DNA from: Bacteroidales bacterium
Lineage (GTDB): Bacteria; Bacteroidota; Bacteroidia; Bacteroidales; Paludibacteraceae
Direction of reading: 5' to 3'
Assembly (NCBI GenBank): GCA_900771035.1
Contig: CAAGML010000049.1
Span: forward strand, 1 to 40,044
Length of the DNA stretch: 40,044 nucleotides
This document shows, in pieces, positions 36,694-40,044 of this stretch. The position numbers and the translations under genes were made by a program. Each line of letters begins with the position of its first letter. Position 1 is the first letter of the stretch. The notes under the pieces are model-generated. The model saw only the letters and a program-made list of their open reading frames with translations, made no database searches and had not been told where the DNA came from.

Positions 36694-36696
36694 TTT

Positions 36697-37905
36697 ATGG
36701 AAAAGAAGAAAAGAAAGAAACTGATAATCTGGGGCATCATTGCCGCAGTAGTGCTGTTCTTTGTCATCAAGGCTTTGTTGCCATCGAACAAACAACTTGT
36801 ATGGCATGTCGAGACAATAGAGAACGGTGTCGTGGAACAAACCGTAACAGCGACAGGTTATGTGCAGCCTGTGGAGACTGTCAACGTAGGCACGCAGGTG
36901 TCAGGCAAGATTGAGGCTATATATGTGGATTTCAACTCGCATGTCACCAAAGGTCAATTGTTGGCTGAGTTGGACAAATCAACACTGAATGAACAATTGA
37001 CACAAGCCATTGCGGCAGAGCAGAGTGCCGAGGCAGCCCTGACCCTTGCCAACCAGACATATAACCGTACAAAGGAACTGTATGACAACAACGCCGCCAC
37101 ACAAGCCGACTTTGAGTCCGCATCATCTCAGTTGGTTCAGGCAAAAGCCTCGTTGGCGACAGCCAAGACAAGAGTACGCGAGGCGAGGGTAAATCTCGGT
37201 TATGCAGAGATATACTCGACCATTGACGGTGTGGTTTTGGACCGCAAGGTAGATGTCGGACAGACAGTAGCGGCATCATTCTCGACCCCTGATATGTTCA
37301 TCATCGCGAAAGACCTCAAGAACATGCAAGTAGAGGCTAACATCGACGAGGCAGACATTGGTCAGGTGAAAGTAGGTCAGAACGTACGCTTCACTGTTGA
37401 CGCATACCCAGGGGAGAAATTCAAAGGCACTGTGGGACAAATTCGCCTTCAGCCAGTCGTGACAAGCAATGTGGTGACATACACAGTAGTGATAAACACG
37501 CCTAACCCTGACGAGAAACTATTCCCAGGCATGACAGCATCAGTGTCAATCGTGACACGCAGCGACTCCGCCTTGGTGGTGCCTCTTGAGGCACTCAGCT
37601 TCGAGCCAGACATGGAGGTGATGAAGATGTTGGATCGTCCTGAGAAGCCAACGAAAGGAGGCAAACCAAATGCCGCAACAGCGGGAGAAAGCGACAAGCA
37701 TGTCTGGATAAAGAGGGGCAACAGCATAACGCCAGTGCCAGTTGAGACAGGTTTTGACGACGGTGTGAATGCGGTGCTTGTCAAAGGTCTTGCCCAAGGA
37801 GACAGCATCATATTATCGTTGACGGCGGAAAATCCAGACAAAGAGGAAAAGTCGTCGATTTTCCCAGCACCTCCGAAGAGAAGGACAGGAACCGAGAAAA
37901 AGTAA
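36697..37905 (+). CDS. MacA-like periplasmic membrane-fusion protein
   Basis: 402 residues: one N-terminal membrane span (LIIWGIIAAVVLFFVIKALL), a split biotinyl-lipoyl domain (TVNVGTQVSGKIEAIYVDFN and STIDGVVLDRKVDVGQTV), an alpha-helical hairpin between them (about 105-160), a beta-barrel domain (IDEADIGQVKVGQNVRFTVD) and a membrane-proximal domain. It links the inner-membrane ABC transporter to the TolC-like duct. A Lys/Pro/Gly-rich stretch (RPEKPTKGGKPNAATAG) interrupts the last domain. Confidence 0.92.
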   Translation: MEKKKRKKLIIWGIIAAVVLFFVIKALLPSNKQLVWHVETIENGVVEQTVTATGYVQPVETVNVGTQVSGKIEAIYVDFNSHVTKGQLLAELDKSTLNEQLTQAIAAEQSAEAALTLANQTYNRTKELYDNNAATQADFESASSQLVQAKASLATAKTRVREARVNLGYAEIYSTIDGVVLDRKVDVGQTVAASFSTPDMFIIAKDLKNMQVEANIDEADIGQVKVGQNVRFTVDAYPGEKFKGTVGQIRLQPVVTSNVVTYTVVINTPNPDEKLFPGMTASVSIVTRSDSALVVPLEALSFEPDMEVMKMLDRPEKPTKGGKPNAATAGESDKHVWIKRGNSITPVPVETGFDDGVNAVLVKGLAQGDSIILSLTAENPDKEEKSSIFPAPPKRRTGTEKK

Positions 37906-37911
37906 GCGGTC

Positions 37912-38649
37912 ATGAGTATAATCAAGGTAGAGAACCTGAAGCGGAACTTTCAGGTGGGAGCAGAAACGGTAAGGGCACTCAGGGGAATCTCATTCGAGAT
38001 AAACAAAGGGGAGTTCGTGTCAATCATGGGCACATCGGGCAGCGGCAAATCCACGTTGCTTAACATTCTGGGGTGTCTTGACTCACCTTCTGAGGGTGAA
38101 TACTACATTGACGACATACCAGTATCGCACCGCACGAAGGACGAGCTGTCGCACATACGCAACCGCAAGATAGGTTTTGTGTTTCAAAGCTACAACCTGC
38201 TGCCTCGCACCTCGGCACTTGACAACGTCGAGCTTCCATTGCTCTACAATCAAGACATATCAAGCAGCGAACGCAAGGAAAGAGCATTTGAGGCTATCCG
38301 CATGGTAGGTCTGGAGGAACGCATGTACCATGTGCCTAACCAGTTGTCCGGCGGTCAGCAGCAACGTGTGGCTATTGCCCGCGCACTGGTGACAGACCCT
38401 GTCATAATATTGGCAGACGAGGCTACAGGAAACCTTGACACAAGAACGTCTTACGAGATTATGACATTGTTTCAGGAGCTGAACGCCAAGGGGAAAACCA
38501 TCGGTTTCGTCACCCATGAGCCAGACATCGCACGGTTCACCTCACGCACCATAATGCTGCGTGACGGACATATCATCAAAGACGAACCAGTAACGCCAGT
38601 GTCGGCAAGGGAGATGCTGGAGTCGCTGCCTAAAAACACTGATTACTGA
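37912..38649 (+). CDS. MacB-type ABC transporter ATP-binding protein
   Basis: 245 residues. Walker A GTSGSGKST (40-48), Q-loop FVFQSYNLLPRT, signature LSGGQ (145-149), Walker B ILADE (166-170) and H-loop His202. It belongs to the LolD/MacB/FtsE branch. In E. coli MacB this domain is fused to the permease; here the two are separate chains. The stop overlaps the permease start (TGATG), consistent with coupled translation. Confidence 0.95.
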   Translation: MSIIKVENLKRNFQVGAETVRALRGISFEINKGEFVSIMGTSGSGKSTLLNILGCLDSPSEGEYYIDDIPVSHRTKDELSHIRNRKIGFVFQSYNLLPRTSALDNVELPLLYNQDISSSERKERAFEAIRMVGLEERMYHVPNQLSGGQQQRVAIARALVTDPVIILADEATGNLDTRTSYEIMTLFQELNAKGKTIGFVTHEPDIARFTSRTIMLRDGHIIKDEPVTPVSAREMLESLPKNTDY

Positions 38650-39866
38650 TGAACATATACAATCTATTCCATATTGCCGTCGTTGCACTGATGCGTAACA
38701 AGACACGCGCGATGCTGACAATGCTTGGCGTGATAATCGGTATTTCCTCTGTGATAGCCATGCTCTCGTTAGGGCAGAGTTCGTCTGAGAACATCCGCAA
38801 CGAGGTGTCGGGTATGGGCACAAACCTGATTATGGTGATGCGTCAATGGCGGCGCGCCGGCGTAAACACAGGAAGCGCCAACGTCGAGACTCTGGTGTAT
38901 AAGGACTGCGAGGCGATACGGCAACATGCACAATATGTTGACCTGGTTTCGCCATACGTATCATCGGGAGGACAACTGGTACGCGGCAACAACAACTGGC
39001 CGTCAACGGTCAATGGCGTTGAGGCGTGTTATCTTGAGATACGCAAATACGAACTCTCGTCCGGTACGTTTTTCACCGAGGAGCAGGTCAATCGTTATGC
39101 CAAAGTCTGCATTCTGGGACAGACAGTTGTCGAGAACCTTTTCCCTGACGGCGAGAATCCAATAGGTCAGGAGATAAGGTTCAACAAAACGCCGTTCAAG
39201 GTGATTGGCGTTTTGGCAGAGAAGGGTGAGAACCAGATGGGACAAGATCAGGACGATATTGTCATTGCCCCGTTCACGACCATTCAGAAACGCATTCTCG
39301 CCATTGACTATGTACACATGATATATGCCTCAGCGAAATCAGAGGAGGTGGCGAACCTCGCAACAGATGAGATTGAGGATATTCTGCGTGTCAGACATAA
39401 GATACAGCCCGATCAAGAGAACGATTTTGACGTGAGGACGCAGAGCGAGATGTTAGACATGATGACATCAATAACAGGATTTCTGACCATACTGCTGGCC
39501 GCTATTGCTTCTATTTCGCTAATTGTGGGAGGTATAGGTATTATGAACATTATGTATGTCACAGTGACCGAGCGCACCAAGGAGATAGGTCTCCGAATGG
39601 CAATAGGAGCAAGAGGAAAGGACATTATGATGCAGTTCCTTGCCGAGAGCACTATACTCTCTCTGATAGGCGGAATAATAGGTGTGCTGTTCGGCATACT
39701 GATTTCATACGTTGTCACCTCCATAATCAAATGGCCATTCGTCATCAGTACGACGGCGGTTGTGGTTTCATTCTTTGTGTGTGCCGCGACAGGGATTTTC
39801 TTCGGATGGTATCCTGCCAAGAAGGCAGCAAACCTTGACCCTATCAATGCGTTGAGATACGAATAA
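38649..39866 (+). CDS. MacB-type ABC transporter permease
   Basis: 405 residues with the mechanotransmission-type layout: one N-terminal span (MLTMLGVIIGISSVIAMLSL), a large periplasmic domain (about 45-275), then three spans (ILLAAIASISLIVGGIGIMN, AESTILSLIGGIIGVLFGIL and the last one near 365-390). The coupling region TERTKEIGLRMAIGARGKDI is the FtsX/MacB hallmark. It probably exports or extracts a molecule from the periplasm through the TolC partner. The substrate cannot be told from sequence. Confidence 0.93.
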   Translation: MNIYNLFHIAVVALMRNKTRAMLTMLGVIIGISSVIAMLSLGQSSSENIRNEVSGMGTNLIMVMRQWRRAGVNTGSANVETLVYKDCEAIRQHAQYVDLVSPYVSSGGQLVRGNNNWPSTVNGVEACYLEIRKYELSSGTFFTEEQVNRYAKVCILGQTVVENLFPDGENPIGQEIRFNKTPFKVIGVLAEKGENQMGQDQDDIVIAPFTTIQKRILAIDYVHMIYASAKSEEVANLATDEIEDILRVRHKIQPDQENDFDVRTQSEMLDMMTSITGFLTILLAAIASISLIVGGIGIMNIMYVTVTERTKEIGLRMAIGARGKDIMMQFLAESTILSLIGGIIGVLFGILISYVVTSIIKWPFVISTTAVVVSFFVCAATGIFFGWYPAKKAANLDPINALRYE

Positions 39867-39871
39867 ATTTA

Positions 39872-39899
39872 GGTGAGTTCTATAAATTCACCGTTTTGT
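39872..39899 (+). terminator. Possible terminator of the exporter operon
   Basis: GGTGAGTTCTATAAATTCACC (39872-39892) folds into an 8-bp stem, with one G-U pair and a 5-base loop, and is followed by GTTTTGTT. It begins five bases past the permease stop. The first 19 bases also occur at 26903-26921, so it belongs to a repeated motif. Confidence 0.5.
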
Positions 39900-39937
39900 T
39901 AAACAAATAAAGATAAGTGACAAGTAAACTTTTTGGC

Positions 39938-40042
39938 GTTTTTGAAGTTTCTTTTGGCATCTTGCTGAGTGTCAGTCGGTCACATAGCCCGCTATGCTCC
40001 CTCCTTCCGCACAGCAATCTGCTCAAAACAAACTTCAAAAAC
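39938..40042. repeat. Inverted-repeat element at the window edge
   Basis: GTTTTTGAAGTTT (39938-39950) is repeated inverted at 40030-40042. The match extends inward imperfectly (TTTTG, GCA, TGCTG) to about 39967 and 40012. Between the arms is the small palindrome CATAGCCCGCTATG. It has no ORF. It may extend past the window end, so its true boundary is unknown. Confidence 0.6.
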
Positions 40043-40044
40043 AC

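Noticed and set aside
1..40044. tRNA, rRNA, riboswitch or prophage genes
   Set aside because: None was recognised on either strand by reading; a covariance-model scan could still find a small RNA I missed.

Overview
This window comes from a member of the Bacteroidota, most likely the Bacteroidales. The sequence signs are: promoters of the Bacteroidota type (TTG, 20 bases, TAnnTTTG) with no -35/-10 boxes of the E. coli kind; A-rich stretches before start codons where Shine-Dalgarno sites would be expected; the gliding-motility lipoprotein gene gldH; a small protein with a type IX secretion C-terminal domain; the gene order holB-ricT-gldH; and a ribosomal block with no tuf after fusA and no adk between secY and map. 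Genus cannot be decided from the sequence alone.

Region 1 (478-18813, minus strand) is the merged str/S10/spc/alpha superoperon. Read 5' to 3' it runs rpsL, rpsG, fusA, rpsJ, rplC, rplD, rplW, rplB, rpsS, rplV, rpsC, rplP, rpmC, rpsQ, rplN, rplX, rplE, rpsN, rpsH, rplF, rplR, rpsE, rpmD, rplO, secY, map, infA, rpmJ, rpsM, rpsK, rpsD, rpoA, rplQ, and ends in a strong hairpin terminator. Five gaps inside it (rpsL-rpsG, fusA-rpsJ, rpsJ-rplC, rpsN-rpsH, infA-rpmJ) are longer than their neighbours, and four of these hold hairpins.

Region 2 (18859-22440, plus strand) holds an iron-sulfur L-serine dehydratase, divergent from rpsL, and a secreted family-10-like glycoside hydrolase with a CBM9-like domain. 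Between them is an 11-bp tandem repeat.

Region 3 (22441-25563) holds three paralogous small outer-membrane beta-barrel genes on the minus strand. They are interleaved with non-coding mobile-looking elements. One is a 191-bp element with 12-bp terminal inverted repeats and an 8-bp target duplication. Another is a 198-bp AT-rich element with a 30-bp inverted repeat and a 4-bp flanking duplication.

Region 4 (25602-31394, minus strand) is a housekeeping and repair block: holB, ricT-like PSP1 gene, gldH, trmB, umuD, then a 564-bp repeat-filled gap, then umuC. The two Pol V subunit genes normally touch.

Region 5 (31419-39892, plus strand) is one probable seven-gene operon: a nearly cargo-less T9SS C-terminal-domain protein, a small lipoprotein, a large AsmA-like protein, and a split MacAB-TolC type tripartite exporter. 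The window closes with a further inverted-repeat element.

Most coding content is ordinary. The less ordinary material is the family of small palindromic elements in the intergenic spaces, and where those elements have landed.
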